64,000 bases of DNA from Io17-Chloro-G2 sp965226825 (GTDB lineage Bacteria; Chloroflexota; Dehalococcoidia; Lucifugimonadales; UBA3495), in assembly GCA_965226825.1 (NCBI GenBank), contig CBDDED010000003.1, forward strand, positions 1,178,001-1,242,000, given 5' to 3'. A program made the translations under genes and the position numbers. Under the pieces are notes generated by a model. It saw only the letters and a list, made by a program, of their open reading frames with translations, did no database searches and was not told the DNA's origin. Positions 26,236 to 36,222 of the stretch are shown in pieces; the stretch's first letter is position 1; each line of letters begins with the position of its first letter.

Positions 26236-27390
26236 TTAGCGGAACATCCCCCGACCTTTGTACCCCGATTGACGGCGCAAGTACGACGGCACGTCCAGCT
26301 CCTCTTCAGATCCCGGAATTACGTCCTGAAGCAGCCTGTCAAACTCAGCTTCCCTGGCTGCCTGCTGGTCCTGGAGCATTGGGAATGCCGCCGCTACCAT
26401 GGTTATTTTCACTTCGTCTTCCAGCTTGGGGTCCCGGCTGGTTCCGAAGATTATGTTGGCTTCGGGGTCTGCCATCTCCGAAACTACGTCGGCAGCTTCC
26501 TGGACCTCTTTGAGGCTGAGGGTCGCTCCCCCGCTGATGACGAACAAAACGCGCTTGGCCCCTTCCATGGCAATGTCCAACAAAGGACTCTTGGTGGCCA
26601 TCTTGGCGGCTTCTATGGCCCGCCTTTCCCCGGAGCCCCGGCCAATCGCCAACCAGGCGGGACCGGCGTTGGAAAGAATGGTCTTGACGTCGGCGAAGTC
26701 AACGTTGATTTCCCCGGGCACCGTGACCACTTCGGCTATGGCCTGGATCCCTTGATGCAGCACCGAGTCCGCGGTCTTCAACGCATCTTCCCAGGTATAG
26801 GTCTGGTCGACGTTGGTATTCATCTCAAGCAGCCGGTCATTGGGTATTACTATCAGCGTGTCCACATGGTCCTTGAGCCGAGCGATACCCTCCTCGGCGT
26901 TCTTCCGACGGGCGGCCGCCTCGAAGGAGAAGGGACGGCTGACCACGGCTACGGTCAATGCGCCGGTCTCCTTGGCGATCTGAGCGACCACCGGGGATGC
27001 GCCGGTCCCGGTCCCTCCGCCCATTCCTACGGCGAGGAAAACCATGTCTGCCCCTTCCAGGGCCGCCTCAATCTCCGGCCGGCTCTCTTCGGCCGCCTGC
27101 CGGCCCAGGTCGGGTTGGGCTCCCGCTCCCAGGCCGCGGGTGAGGTTCTGACCGATAGACAGCCGGTGGGCCACGTCACACCGGAACAGATGCTGACCAT
27201 CGGTGTTAACGGCGTAGTACTCCACCACGGGCAGCTTGTCTTTGAACATTCGGCTCACCGCGTTGCTGCCGCCGCCGCCGATGCCAACCACCTTGATCAG
27301 CGGCACACCGCCGATAATGTCAGGCACCCTTTCCAGTGGCTCCGGTATGTCAGGACCTGGCTCCCACGAGGCTGAATTGTCGAACACCAT
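26236..27390 (-). CDS. ftsZ: cell division protein FtsZ
   Basis: 384 residues. GTPase core with VVGIGGGGSNAVSRM, the tubulin signature GMGGGTGTGASPVVA (around residues 120-134), and NVDFADVKTIL in the T7-loop region. The C-terminal linker is short and ends with DVPSYLRRQ plus a basic tail, the usual FtsA-binding peptide. GGAGGAGA precedes the ATG. It polymerises into the Z ring. It is the last gene of rsmH-ftsA-ftsZ; no ftsQ or mur genes are present here. Confidence 0.97.
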   Translation of the reverse strand: MVFDNSASWEPGPDIPEPLERVPDIIGGVPLIKVVGIGGGGSNAVSRMFKDKLPVVEYYAVNTDGQHLFRCDVAHRLSIGQNLTRGLGAGAQPDLGRQAAEESRPEIEAALEGADMVFLAVGMGGGTGTGASPVVAQIAKETGALTVAVVSRPFSFEAAARRKNAEEGIARLKDHVDTLIVIPNDRLLEMNTNVDQTYTWEDALKTADSVLHQGIQAIAEVVTVPGEINVDFADVKTILSNAGPAWLAIGRGSGERRAIEAAKMATKSPLLDIAMEGAKRVLFVISGGATLSLKEVQEAADVVSEMADPEANIIFGTSRDPKLEDEVKITMVAAAFPMLQDQQAAREAEFDRLLQDVIPGSEEELDVPSYLRRQSGYKGRGMFR

Positions 27391-27461
27391 AGCATCTCCT
27401 CCCTGTTCACTTGTCGAGTTGTTCCCGGTTTCTGTTTCCGGCGCTACTACCTGGGTTTCTA

Positions 27462-28781
27462 CTAGCTGGGTTTCTGGGGGACGCCTGGGGCACTTGAGTC
27501 CCCGCCCCTGAAGCCGGCGCCGGGTTTACTCGGCTCCACCTTCTGGCGGCCCGCCTTGGCAGAGGATTTCCTGGACCAGAAAGGCCGGCCTTTCCGCGAT
27601 TTCCTTCCCGAATCCTGGTAGGGGTCCTTCTCGCCGTGATGTTGAATCCCCCACAAAAGCAGCCCCACTGCGGTCGAAAACATGGGCCTTCTCAATTGGG
27701 ACGGCAGTCCGGCGATCCCCGTGGGGTAGGCTATTCGCACCGGTCCGCCCAGGGTCTCTTCAGCCAACTCCTTGACTCCCGGCAGTTCGGCCGTGCCACC
27801 GGTTATCACAAGTCCACCGGTAGGGAAATTGCGCAGACCCGATTGCCTCACCTTCAAGAGCACCAGCTTCAACATTTCCTCAAAACGGGCCTGAAGCGGT
27901 CCGGTCAATGCCTGCCGTTGGATCACCCTCTGGGGCTGGCCTGGCCCTGCAGGCAAAACCATCTCCTGATCAGGGTTGACCAACTCGTCCATGACGCATC
28001 CCCATTTGACCTTCATGTCTTCAGCCACCGACCAGGGGACTTTAATTGCGCACGATAGGTCTTTGGTGAGTTGGTCGCCTCCGACCGGAATGACCGCCGA
28101 ATAATATGGACTGCCCTGGTCATAGATCACCATGTCAATGGTCCCGCCCCCAATGTCCACCAACACCGTGCCCAATTGGCGCTCGTGGCCGGAAAGCGTG
28201 GCCTCCGCCGCCGCCAACGACTGCAACACCATTCGACGCATCGGAACCTTGATGGCCTGGACCACCTTCCTGGTGTCTTTCAGTTCCATCGCATCAGCGG
28301 TCACCACGTGGGCGCCCAACACCACCTGGCCGCTGTGTACACCAACGGAGCCTCTCGAGCCGGAGAGCCCATCCGATTGAACACCGGTGGGAATAATGTG
28401 GAGGAATTCCCGGCTCTTGTCGGTGTTGGGATGGGACAACTGGATTAGTTGTTGCAACTTTTCGTCGGAGATGCCGTCTGCGTTGCCCGGGTTGCTCAGC
28501 ACTTCCTGGGCGTTGACGAACGAAGTATTGGCGCCGCCCACGCCGGCAAACACTCCGGATACCACTCCCTTGCCAATGTATCGCCGGGCGTCATCCAGAG
28601 AAGCCTTGACCGAAGCTTGAACCTGTTCGATGTTTGCGATACGCCCCTTTTCCATCCCTTCGGAAGGGACCGCGCCAATACCCAGAACCTTCAACTCCCC
28701 CTCGGTCCCGACGCGTGCGATGACCGAGCAGACATTGCTGGAACCCACGTCTAAACCCGTGTAATAGATCTCCTTAACCAC
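27462..28781 (-). CDS. ftsA: cell division protein FtsA
   Basis: 439 residues of the actin/Hsp70 ATPase fold: YYTGLDVGSSNVCSVIARVG (phosphate 1), GTVLVDIGGGTIDMVIYDQG (phosphate 2) and GGLVITGGTAELPGVKELA (adenosine). A SHS2/1C subdomain region follows the first motif. The C-terminal ~50 residues are Lys/Arg-rich; the usual membrane-targeting amphipathic helix is not obvious. It tethers FtsZ to the membrane. GTG start. Confidence 0.93.
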   Translation of the reverse strand: MVKEIYYTGLDVGSSNVCSVIARVGTEGELKVLGIGAVPSEGMEKGRIANIEQVQASVKASLDDARRYIGKGVVSGVFAGVGGANTSFVNAQEVLSNPGNADGISDEKLQQLIQLSHPNTDKSREFLHIIPTGVQSDGLSGSRGSVGVHSGQVVLGAHVVTADAMELKDTRKVVQAIKVPMRRMVLQSLAAAEATLSGHERQLGTVLVDIGGGTIDMVIYDQGSPYYSAVIPVGGDQLTKDLSCAIKVPWSVAEDMKVKWGCVMDELVNPDQEMVLPAGPGQPQRVIQRQALTGPLQARFEEMLKLVLLKVRQSGLRNFPTGGLVITGGTAELPGVKELAEETLGGPVRIAYPTGIAGLPSQLRRPMFSTAVGLLLWGIQHHGEKDPYQDSGRKSRKGRPFWSRKSSAKAGRQKVEPSKPGAGFRGGDSSAPGVPQKPS

Positions 28782-28856
28782 GTTGCCACCGTCCTAACAT
28801 CCAACATCACCCATCCCGGCAAAATTGCCCCGGAGAGAACTTGGAAAACTCGGAAG

Positions 28857-29906
28857 TTATCCGAGCCTTTGCGCCACTCGCATCCGGGCGCTCCGGCTCC
28901 TGGGGTTGGCCCTTTGCTCTTCAGCGGAGGGCTTAATAACTCTACGCGTTACGTTCTTCATAGTCGGTTGGTGCCCGCATACACACTGGGGCACGGCGGG
29001 AGGGCAGATGCAGGTCGCGGCCTCACGGGCCAGCCCGGTTTTGACGATCCTGTCCTCAAGGCTGTGGTAGCTGATGACCACCAGCCGCCCCAGGGGCTCC
29101 AGCACGTTGACCGCCTCGGTCAACCCGGCCTGCAAGTTTTCCAACTCGTCGTTAACCGCAATCCTCAGGGCCTGAAAGGTGCGGGTGGCGGGATGAACGT
29201 TGGCCCGCCTCGTTCTGGCGCCGGCGCCCATCGAACCGGCGACAACCTGGGCCAGTTCCCGGGTTGTGTGTAAGGGCCTAGCTCGAACAATAGCCCGGGC
29301 GATGGTCCGGGATCTCCGTTCCTCACCGAAGCGGTAGATGATGTCCGCCAATTCATCCTGCGGGTAGGTGTTGACTATCTCGGCGGCGGTGAGCGATTGC
29401 CCTGGATTGAACCTCATGTCCAAGGGTTCATCCTTCTGGAAACTCAACCCGTACCCCGGTTCTTCTATCTGGCGGGAGGAAAATCCCAGGTCCATCAGAA
29501 CGCCGTCTACTTTTTCGATTCCCAAAGACCCGCATACCTCGCCCATTTGGGCGTAGTTTTCTCTGACTCCGATGAACCTGTCGCCAAAGGGTTCCAAACG
29601 CCGGATAGCCTCATCGAGGGATCTGGGGTCCAGGTCCAAACCCACCACCCTGCCGTTTGGGGAAGTAGCATTTAGAATTCCGAGGGAGTGGCCGCCTTCG
29701 CCGACCGTAGCATCCAGATAAACGCCCTCAGAATTCAGGTCCAGGTTCTCCAAGACCTCTTGGACCAGCACCGGCCGGTGGAAGCCGCGTTGTTGCGCGG
29801 AACCTTCCCCACCACCGGCTGGACCGCCCGAGAAGCCTGGCAAGTCCGGCCACCGGGACGAGTCTCCAGCTGAGTCAATTGGCCGGTCCAACGACACTAG
29901 TACCAA
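28857..29906 (-). CDS. rsmH: 16S rRNA (cytosine(1402)-N(4))-methyltransferase
   Basis: 349 residues. HRPVLVQEVLENL, then YLDATVGEGGHSLGIL (SAM-binding loop), GVLMDLGFSSRQIEEPGYGLSF, the inserted helical domain with RFNPGQSLTAAEIVNTY, and VISYHSLEDRIVK. It methylates C1402 in the ribosomal P site. There are about 42 residues ahead of HRPVL, longer than usual, and the first usable start is a TTG; no start lies closer. Like its homologues it opens a division gene cluster. Confidence 0.93.
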   Translation of the reverse strand: MVLVSLDRPIDSAGDSSRWPDLPGFSGGPAGGGEGSAQQRGFHRPVLVQEVLENLDLNSEGVYLDATVGEGGHSLGILNATSPNGRVVGLDLDPRSLDEAIRRLEPFGDRFIGVRENYAQMGEVCGSLGIEKVDGVLMDLGFSSRQIEEPGYGLSFQKDEPLDMRFNPGQSLTAAEIVNTYPQDELADIIYRFGEERRSRTIARAIVRARPLHTTRELAQVVAGSMGAGARTRRANVHPATRTFQALRIAVNDELENLQAGLTEAVNVLEPLGRLVVISYHSLEDRIVKTGLAREAATCICPPAVPQCVCGHQPTMKNVTRRVIKPSAEEQRANPRSRSARMRVAQRLG

Positions 29907-30347
29907 TGCGGCTCCCGATGAATAAGGGAAACGCCGCCGGAAACGGATGCAGCAAACAAATTCTTTCGGCTCATCAGCATGTGCCTCAAGTTAACAACCA
30001 AGAAACTTGAATGTCAACCAATTTTGGTCTGAATTTTAAGAAATTTTGGAACTCAATGTAGTATTTGTACTTAAACACCGGATCACATGCGGCGGCGACA
30101 ACCCAACCGTCGTGCCGCTAAAACGACCGTGGTGCATTCCTTGGCGTTCAGCTTTTTCGGCGTTGGGCTTCTTGAAGAATGGGCGTTGGACTTCTTAGAG
30201 GGTGTCGGGCGGTGATTGCCCTGTTGCTATGCACCGTTCAGCTTTTAAGGCCGCCGTGGTTATGCTATACTTCTGGGCGGTCGGCCGTTCTGACTCCTGA
30301 TCCGGAGCAGGGCGGCTGTAGATTGTAACCGACGGAGATAGCCGCCG
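29907..30347. other. divergent promoter region between rsmH and tig
   Basis: About 440 nt, AT-rich around 30000-30080, with direct repeats of GGCGTT-type words near 30140-30190. No RNA gene recognised. Confidence 0.4.
30263..30271 (+). promoter_or_regulatory. candidate extended -10 promoter for tig
   Basis: TGCTATACT gives an extended -10 element about 77 nt ahead of the tig start. No good -35 accompanies it. Confidence 0.3.
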
Positions 30348-31715
30348 TTGAACGTCACCAAGGAGTCGGAAAATCCCACCGAGGTAACCCTCAGCATCGC
30401 CATGGACATCGCCGATGAGGAACCCTTCCTCACTCGTTCGTACCGGCGATTGGTGACCCGTGTTCAGATCCCGGGATTTCGGCCCGGCAAAGCCCCCCGC
30501 GCCATAGTGGAGAACCACGTCGGACGCGCCGCGTTGGTCCAAGAAGCCTTGGAATTTATGATTCCTGAGACTCTGGACCAAGTGCTAAAAGACGAGGACC
30601 TTCAGGCGTTCTCGGAACCGCAACTGGAACTGGTGGAAATGGAGCCGGTCCAGTTCAAAGCCGTTGTTCCCCTCGAGCCCATAGTTGAGTTGGGTGACTT
30701 CCGCGCCATCAGGCTGGAGCGGGAGCCGGTTGAGGTAACCGACGAACAGGTGGATGAGATCGTGGAGCAACTCCGCCTTGAGTCGGCGCCCTGGGACCCG
30801 GCGGACCGGCCCGCTCAGTTCGGAGACCTGCTAAACATCAGTGTAAAAGGCTCCATCCTTGGCGAATCCGTAATTGACGACGACGGCATCGACTTCATCC
30901 TGCAACAAGACAATCCCCTGCCTTTGCCAGGATTTTCGGTATACCTGGAGGGCATGACTGAAGGGCAGGAAAAGGATTTCTCCCTGCCCGTACCGGATGA
31001 CTCCGCTCAAACCCAATACGCCGGCCAGGAATGCCGAATGTCCGTATCTGTGCATTCCATCAAGGCCAAGGCGCTTCCCGAATTGGACGATGAATTCGCC
31101 AAAGGAGTACGGGACGGCTACGACACGCTGGAGGACCTCAGGGGCGACATCCGCCAGCGGTTGACGGCCGACCGTGAGGCGAATGCCCTGCAACAGCTTG
31201 AGCAGTCCACTTTGAATGAATTGCTGAAGATCTCCACTATCCAGGCTTCGGCGCTGATTTATCAGCAAGAACTGGACATGATGAGGCAAGACCGGGAACG
31301 GGCCATCCGCGGCCAGCAATTGGACATGGAGACCTACCTCAGCTACCTTGGAAAATCCGCGGAAGAATGGCAAGAGGAGATGAGGCCGGCCGCGGAGGAA
31401 AGGCTCAAGACCTACTTGGTGCTCCGCAAAGTGGCTGAAGCGGAAGAAATCGAAGTTTCCGAAGAAGACGTTGACGCCGAAATAGAGTCCCTGGTGTCAA
31501 ATTCCGGAGAAGCTATGGATTCGGTCCGGCGGGCCGTTTCCAACGAGCAAGCCCGGCAATCCCTACGCTCTTCCTTGTTCAATCGCAAGGTCATGGAATG
31601 GTTGGTGGGGATAGCCCAGGGCGACAACGATGAGGCCAAGGCTCAAACATCCGAAGACAACCCCACCGAAGAATCGGCGGCAGAAGAAGAAGGAGCGGAT
31701 CCCAATGCTAACTGA
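30348..31715 (+). CDS. tig: trigger factor
   Basis: 455 residues from a TTG. The ribosome-binding domain (MNVTKESENPTEVTLSIAM, then the GFRPGKAPRAIVE signature loop, around 44-56), a PPIase FKBP-like domain (from about 150; GDLLNISVKGS, LPGFSVYLEGM) and the helical C-terminal chaperone domain (AANALQQLEQSTLNELLKIS region) are all present. The tail is acidic. It binds nascent chains at the exit tunnel. clpP overlaps its 3' end by 11 nt and clpX follows, the common tig-clpP-clpX order. Confidence 0.95.
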   Translation: MNVTKESENPTEVTLSIAMDIADEEPFLTRSYRRLVTRVQIPGFRPGKAPRAIVENHVGRAALVQEALEFMIPETLDQVLKDEDLQAFSEPQLELVEMEPVQFKAVVPLEPIVELGDFRAIRLEREPVEVTDEQVDEIVEQLRLESAPWDPADRPAQFGDLLNISVKGSILGESVIDDDGIDFILQQDNPLPLPGFSVYLEGMTEGQEKDFSLPVPDDSAQTQYAGQECRMSVSVHSIKAKALPELDDEFAKGVRDGYDTLEDLRGDIRQRLTADREANALQQLEQSTLNELLKISTIQASALIYQQELDMMRQDRERAIRGQQLDMETYLSYLGKSAEEWQEEMRPAAEERLKTYLVLRKVAEAEEIEVSEEDVDAEIESLVSNSGEAMDSVRRAVSNEQARQSLRSSLFNRKVMEWLVGIAQGDNDEAKAQTSEDNPTEESAAEEEGADPNAN

Positions 31716-32430
31716 CCCCGACAACCAATTCCAAACCAGCCCGTACCAGTTTGGTCAAATTACTTCGCTCTCCGGGTTGACCGTTCCTCAAAGCATCGTC
31801 CCCATGGTCATTGAGACCAGCCCCAGAGGCGAACGGGCCTTCGACATTTATTCCCTGTTGTTGAAAGAGCGGATCATTTTTCTTGGCACTCAGATCAACG
31901 ATCAGGTGGCCAACACCATCATCGCCCAGCTTTTGTACTTGGAGCGGGAAGACCCCGATAAGGGAATCAACATCTACATCAATAGCCCCGGCGGCGTGAT
32001 CAGTTCGGGGTTGGCGATCTACGACACCATGCAGTTGGTAAATCCTGAAGTTTCCACCATCTGCCTGGGCATGGCAGCCAGCATGGCCACCGTCCTGCTC
32101 TCCGGCGGAAAAAAGGGTAAGCGCTACGCCCTGCCGAACTCGACAATTCACATGCACCAGCCCATGGGAGGCGCCCAGGGGCAAGCCAGCGACATCGAAA
32201 TTGCCGCCAGGGAAATTCTTCGTTTGCAAGACAAAATACGCACCCTCTTGTCGGAAAACACCGGGCAGACCTACGACAAGATTGCCAGGGACACCGACCG
32301 CGACTTCTACCTGACGGCAGAACAAGGCGTGGAATACTCCCTGGTAGACGAGATCCTGGGCAGCCAGGCGACGAAGGACTCTGACAGCTCGGACGATTCA
32401 GCCAGTTCCGACGGGGCTCAAGCTTCCTAA
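31705..32430 (+). CDS. clpP: ATP-dependent Clp protease proteolytic subunit
   Basis: 241 residues from the ATG at 31705, with AAGGAG at 31691-31696; it overlaps the tig stop. After a ~30-residue extension, MVIETSPRGERAFDIYSLLL begins the usual ClpP core. Catalytic Ser lies in CLGMAASMATVLL, His in IHMHQPMGGAQG, and Asp in the ARDTDRDFYL region. The C-terminus is Ser/Asp-rich. It forms the tetradecameric protease chamber used by ClpX. The extension may be a propeptide or an annotation artefact. Confidence 0.95.
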   Translation: MLTDPDNQFQTSPYQFGQITSLSGLTVPQSIVPMVIETSPRGERAFDIYSLLLKERIIFLGTQINDQVANTIIAQLLYLEREDPDKGINIYINSPGGVISSGLAIYDTMQLVNPEVSTICLGMAASMATVLLSGGKKGKRYALPNSTIHMHQPMGGAQGQASDIEIAAREILRLQDKIRTLLSENTGQTYDKIARDTDRDFYLTAEQGVEYSLVDEILGSQATKDSDSSDDSASSDGAQAS

Positions 32431-32467
32431 CGGCATCCATGGGTCGGGCAGGGACTTCTCCTGCCCT

Positions 32468-33787
32468 GTGGGGGAGTGTGTGGCGGCAAATGGTAGAGGT
32501 GGACCTAGTGTTTCCGCATGTCCGTTTTGTGGCAAGAATCAACCACGTTCCAATTTCTTCGTCGCCGGTCAGTCAACCGTCTGCTATGAGTGCGTACGCG
32601 TCCTCGGTCAACTCATAGACGAGGATGCCCCACCAGAAATTTCTCCTTCATCTCCCCGGCAACCCAACACGCCGCCGGTGCCCAAAGAGATTCACGCCAG
32701 CCTGGACAGCTACGTAATCGGCCAGGACAAGGCCAAAAAAATCCTCAGCGTAGCCGTTTACAACCATTTCAAAAGGTCCCTGGACGAAGCTAACCCTTCC
32801 ACGGTGGACCTGGAGAAAGCCAACATCCTGCTGATCGGTCCCACCGGCTGCGGCAAAACCCTCTTGGCAGACACCCTGGCCCACACCCTGGACGTCCCTT
32901 TTGCGGTGTGTGACGCCACCTCTCTAACCGAATCCGGTTACGTTGGCGAGGATGTGGAAAACATCCTGTTGAGGCTAATCCAGGCTGCCGATTGGGACGT
33001 CTCCCTGGCGGAACAAGGAATCGTCTACATCGACGAATTGGACAAGATTGCACGCAAGGAAGGGGGCAACCGCTCCATCACCCGGGACGTTTCTGGCGAG
33101 GGTGTACAACAAGAGTTGCTCAAAATCATCGAAGGTTGCATCGCCAACGTCCCTCCACAAGGGGGGCGCAAGCACCCCCATCAGGAACTGGTGCAAATAG
33201 ATACCCGGAACATCCTGTTTATTTGCGGAGGTTCCTTCCAGGGGCTGGAGGAAGTGGTTTCCCGCAGGTTGGGCGCCGGAACTTCGAGACTAGGGTTCCT
33301 GGCCGACAGCCGGGGCGCCGAAAGCGCCGGGGAAAACCTGCTGAGCCAGATGACGGCGAAGGACCTGGTGGAGTATGGCATGATCCCGGAGTTGGTGGGC
33401 CGCCTGCCAGTCACCGTAGGTCTGGACCCTTTGGACAGAGACGACCTGTTAAGGGTCCTCACCGAGCCCAAAAACGCCGTAGTAAAACAGTATCAACATT
33501 TATTCAGCATAGACGGCGTCGAATTGGAGTTTACTCCGGACGGGCTCGAGGCGGCGGCAGACAGCGCTGTTGGCCACCCCACCGGGGCCCGGTGCCTTCG
33601 TTACATCATCGAAGACGTCCTTCTTGACGCGATGTACGAGGTTCCATCCATGGATAACGCAGTCCGATGCGTGGTTGACCGGGAGTGCATTGAAGGGGCA
33701 AAACCCCCCGCCCTGATCGGCAGGGATGGGCAAGTCCTGGAGCAGGTCTGGTTTGAACCGCGTGACGAGGACCGGAAATTGGCCTAA
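32468..33787 (+). CDS. clpX: ATP-dependent Clp protease ATP-binding subunit ClpX
   Basis: 439 residues. N-terminal zinc-binding domain (CPFCGKN...CYECV). AAA+ core with Walker A LLIGPTGCGKTLLADTLA, Walker B GIVYIDELDKIARK, sensor/pore loop segments including YVGEDVE, and ELVGRLPVTVGL. The C-terminal small domain ends with ARCLRYIIEDVLLDAMYE. It unfolds substrates for ClpP. Three GTG codons (32468, 32480, 32507) could start it; none has a strong ribosome-binding site. Confidence 0.95.
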   Translation: MGECVAANGRGGPSVSACPFCGKNQPRSNFFVAGQSTVCYECVRVLGQLIDEDAPPEISPSSPRQPNTPPVPKEIHASLDSYVIGQDKAKKILSVAVYNHFKRSLDEANPSTVDLEKANILLIGPTGCGKTLLADTLAHTLDVPFAVCDATSLTESGYVGEDVENILLRLIQAADWDVSLAEQGIVYIDELDKIARKEGGNRSITRDVSGEGVQQELLKIIEGCIANVPPQGGRKHPHQELVQIDTRNILFICGGSFQGLEEVVSRRLGAGTSRLGFLADSRGAESAGENLLSQMTAKDLVEYGMIPELVGRLPVTVGLDPLDRDDLLRVLTEPKNAVVKQYQHLFSIDGVELEFTPDGLEAAADSAVGHPTGARCLRYIIEDVLLDAMYEVPSMDNAVRCVVDRECIEGAKPPALIGRDGQVLEQVWFEPRDEDRKLA

Positions 33788-34614
33788 CCGGTCGCCTTCA
33801 CCCCATCCAAGGACATGGCTTGCAGGATCTCCGCGTCCAGGTTCAATCCTCGGGTGCCGGTAGTCGCCAAGTTATGTCTCGAAGCGCCGTCAGACTCGCC
33901 ATGCCCGACCAACACCCGGCCCGCGGAAACCGCGCGCAAGGTTTCCAACAGCAGGTAAGGCTCTTTTTGGTATTCGGATGCCCGGATCAGGTGAAAGAGT
34001 GGGAACTCTTCCCCCCAGGACTCTTTAGCCGCCTCCAGGTCAATCCCCTTCACCCCCTCCCACAAAGGGGCGAACCGTTCACCGGAGATTGGGACGGTGC
34101 AATGGGAAACCACCGGGCCACGATCAACATCTTCGGTAGCCAGATGAACCATGGCCCCGGTCAGCTCGGCCCTGGTTTCAATGAGGGACCAAATCACCTG
34201 CTGCCAGGTGCCAATTGGACCGTCAGGCAGGGCAGGATGAAGGTTCAGAAGCGGGTAGCGCCGGCACATCGGCCCGCTGATGATGAGCATATACCCGGCC
34301 AGAACACACACGTCGGGCCGGTAACCGGCCAGCCGGTCCATTACCTGGCTGTCGTAGGCCTCTCGCACCTGGCGGAAAGGTTTGCCGAGGTCCCGGGCGA
34401 ATTTTACCGACGAAAGGTATTCCAGGGGCAACCCATATTCGCCGGCTAGTCTGAAGAACTGGTCTGAGCCTTCAGCTTCCCCGGGTTCGCGGTTGCTAAA
34501 TACAAAATCGATGCCCGCGTCCAAACCGCCCTTGGCAATGTGGCCTTGGACCAACGAGAGCAGGCCGCGGGACCCTTCACCCCTGCCGGTAGAAAACCAC
34601 CCAATTTTCAACAC
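33784..34614 (-). CDS. formyltransferase-family protein (PurN-like)
   Basis: 276 residues. The N-terminal formyltransferase fold has KIGWFSTGRG and the active site NLHPALPDGPIGTW, with catalytic Asn and His, followed by the Asp in ATEDVDRGPVV. PurN is usually about 200 residues; the additional ~70 C-terminal residues and a longer insertion after residue 170 set it apart. It may be a GAR transformylase or another N10-formyl-THF-dependent enzyme. It ends the efp-xseA-xseB run on the minus strand and converges with clpX, overlapping by 4 nt. Confidence 0.75.
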   Translation of the reverse strand: MLKIGWFSTGRGEGSRGLLSLVQGHIAKGGLDAGIDFVFSNREPGEAEGSDQFFRLAGEYGLPLEYLSSVKFARDLGKPFRQVREAYDSQVMDRLAGYRPDVCVLAGYMLIISGPMCRRYPLLNLHPALPDGPIGTWQQVIWSLIETRAELTGAMVHLATEDVDRGPVVSHCTVPISGERFAPLWEGVKGIDLEAAKESWGEEFPLFHLIRASEYQKEPYLLLETLRAVSAGRVLVGHGESDGASRHNLATTGTRGLNLDAEILQAMSLDGVKATG

Positions 34615-34630
34615 CGGAAGTCAGGCTCCT

Positions 34631-34906
34631 TCAGACCTCATCTTCGTCAAACCCCGGCGACAGCTCTTCTTCAGCCTCCCGGGTATAGGCGTCTTTGAGC
34701 GTCGTGATTTTCAACCGCGCCTGGTCCAGCAATTGGTTGCACCGGCGGACCAGAATCATTCCGTCCTCATAGCGGGAGGCGGCGTCAGCCAGGGTAAGAC
34801 CTCCCGCTTCGAGCGCTTCGGCCAGCTCACCAAGCCGTTGAAAGGCCTGCTCAAAAGACAAGGACTCAATTGGCGCATCCGGATCGGGGTTGGAGGTCTC
34901 GGCCAT
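34631..34906 (-). CDS. xseB: exodeoxyribonuclease VII small subunit
   Basis: 91 residues, typical length. LSFEQAFQRLGELAEALEAGGLTLADAASRYEDGMILVRRCNQLL (seen in blocks) matches the helical hairpin that wraps around XseA. Acidic C-terminus. It lies 49 nt after xseA on the same strand. Confidence 0.92.
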   Translation of the reverse strand: MAETSNPDPDAPIESLSFEQAFQRLGELAEALEAGGLTLADAASRYEDGMILVRRCNQLLDQARLKITTLKDAYTREAEEELSPGFDEDEV

Positions 34907-34955
34907 TGGCTTGGTCTCCTGCTCTGCACTTGGAAGGGATCTGTTCGCGAGGACC

Positions 34956-36218
34956 CTACAGCAACTGTCTCATTGCCGTTGTCTTCGCCGTTTTCTTGGG
35001 CGCTGCCTGGCGTTTTTTCACCGGCGAGACAGGGCCCGCGGAGGACCCCACGGTAGCCGAAAATGCTCCGTCGGAAACAGTGATGACCAATGGAGCGCCA
35101 TCGGGCGCATGGTCTTTGCTGGTCACCACTTGCCGTTCGTCGGCGCGCTCGACCACTGAAAATCCCCGGTTCAGCGTGGCCACCGGGTTGAGGGCGCCCA
35201 GTTGGACGTCCAGGCTATGAACCCTGGATTTCGCCAAGGCAATATGGTTCACCATCGCAGTGTTGGCTACCCGGGCCAGATCGTCTACCCGCCGGCGCCA
35301 GTTTTCGGCATCAGGAAGGCCGGCTTCCATCCTGCTAGCCAAAGCCACCACCCCATCACGGCGGTTGTTCAGGAGGAGGACGACGTTTCGCCTAGACCGC
35401 TCCTCAAGTTCGGAGACCTGCCGGCGCAGCACCCGGCTATCGGGCACCACCAACTCCGCTGCAGCCGACGGAGTGGGAGCCCTCAGGTCGGCGACTTCGT
35501 CGATGATGGTGAAATCGGTCTCATGCCCTATGGCGCTCACCACGGGAACGCGGCTGGCGTAAACCGCGCGGGCAACCGATTCCTCATTGAAGGGCCACAA
35601 GTCCTCCAGGGACCCGCCGCCCCGAGCGATTATGACAACCTCGGCCCGCCCATCCTGATTCAATCGTTCCAGCGCTTTTATGATCGCAGGGGCGGCATCC
35701 GGACCCTGCACGACGGTGGGCGCCAGAAGCAGTTCCACCAATGGGTAACGACGCCGGATCACATTCTCAATGTCGTGCAACACCGATCCCGACGGAGACG
35801 TGACCAAACCCACATACTCGGGAAACCGGGGCAAGGCCCGTTTGCGGCTGGCCAGGAATAGCCCTTCTTGTTCCAGCTTCCTTTTCAGCCGTTCCAGCTC
35901 GAGGGCAAGTTCTCCCATACCCTGCGGCATGGCGAGGTCGACGACGAAGTCGGTTGTCCCGCCCCTTTCGTAGAAGGAAATGTGCCCGTGGGCCGAAACC
36001 GAAGCGCCGTCCATCAGCAATTCGGACCCCGGCTGCCCTTTGAACATGACACAACGGAGAAGGCTTTGCTCGTCTTTCAGAGAGAAATAGGAATGGCCAG
36101 CGGCGGAGACACGAAGGTTAGAAGCCTCACCCAGCACCCACAGATCGGCCAACAGGGGGTCTGACTCCAGCTTCTCGCGCAGATGGGAGGTTACCTGGGC
36201 AACAGTATAAACGGACAC
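34956..36218 (-). CDS. xseA: exodeoxyribonuclease VII large subunit
   Basis: About 420 residues from the GTG at 36218, 4 nt after the efp stop; the protein then begins SVYTVAQVTSHLREKLESD, which is the usual N-terminus of the OB-fold domain. The catalytic domain has VGLVTSPSGSVLHDI, VVIIARGGGSLEDLWPFN and VPVVSAIGHETDFTIID. The long coiled-coil and a Lys-rich tail close the protein. It degrades single-stranded DNA from both ends together with XseB. Confidence 0.93.
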   Translation of the reverse strand: MSVYTVAQVTSHLREKLESDPLLADLWVLGEASNLRVSAAGHSYFSLKDEQSLLRCVMFKGQPGSELLMDGASVSAHGHISFYERGGTTDFVVDLAMPQGMGELALELERLKRKLEQEGLFLASRKRALPRFPEYVGLVTSPSGSVLHDIENVIRRRYPLVELLLAPTVVQGPDAAPAIIKALERLNQDGRAEVVIIARGGGSLEDLWPFNEESVARAVYASRVPVVSAIGHETDFTIIDEVADLRAPTPSAAAELVVPDSRVLRRQVSELEERSRRNVVLLLNNRRDGVVALASRMEAGLPDAENWRRRVDDLARVANTAMVNHIALAKSRVHSLDVQLGALNPVATLNRGFSVVERADERQVVTSKDHAPDGAPLVITVSDGAFSATVGSSAGPVSPVKKRQAAPKKTAKTTAMRQLL

Positions 36219-36222
36219 GGCC

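Noticed and set aside
26269..27375. 368-codon plus-strand frame opposite ftsZ
   Set aside because: Antisense shadow of FtsZ due to high GC content.
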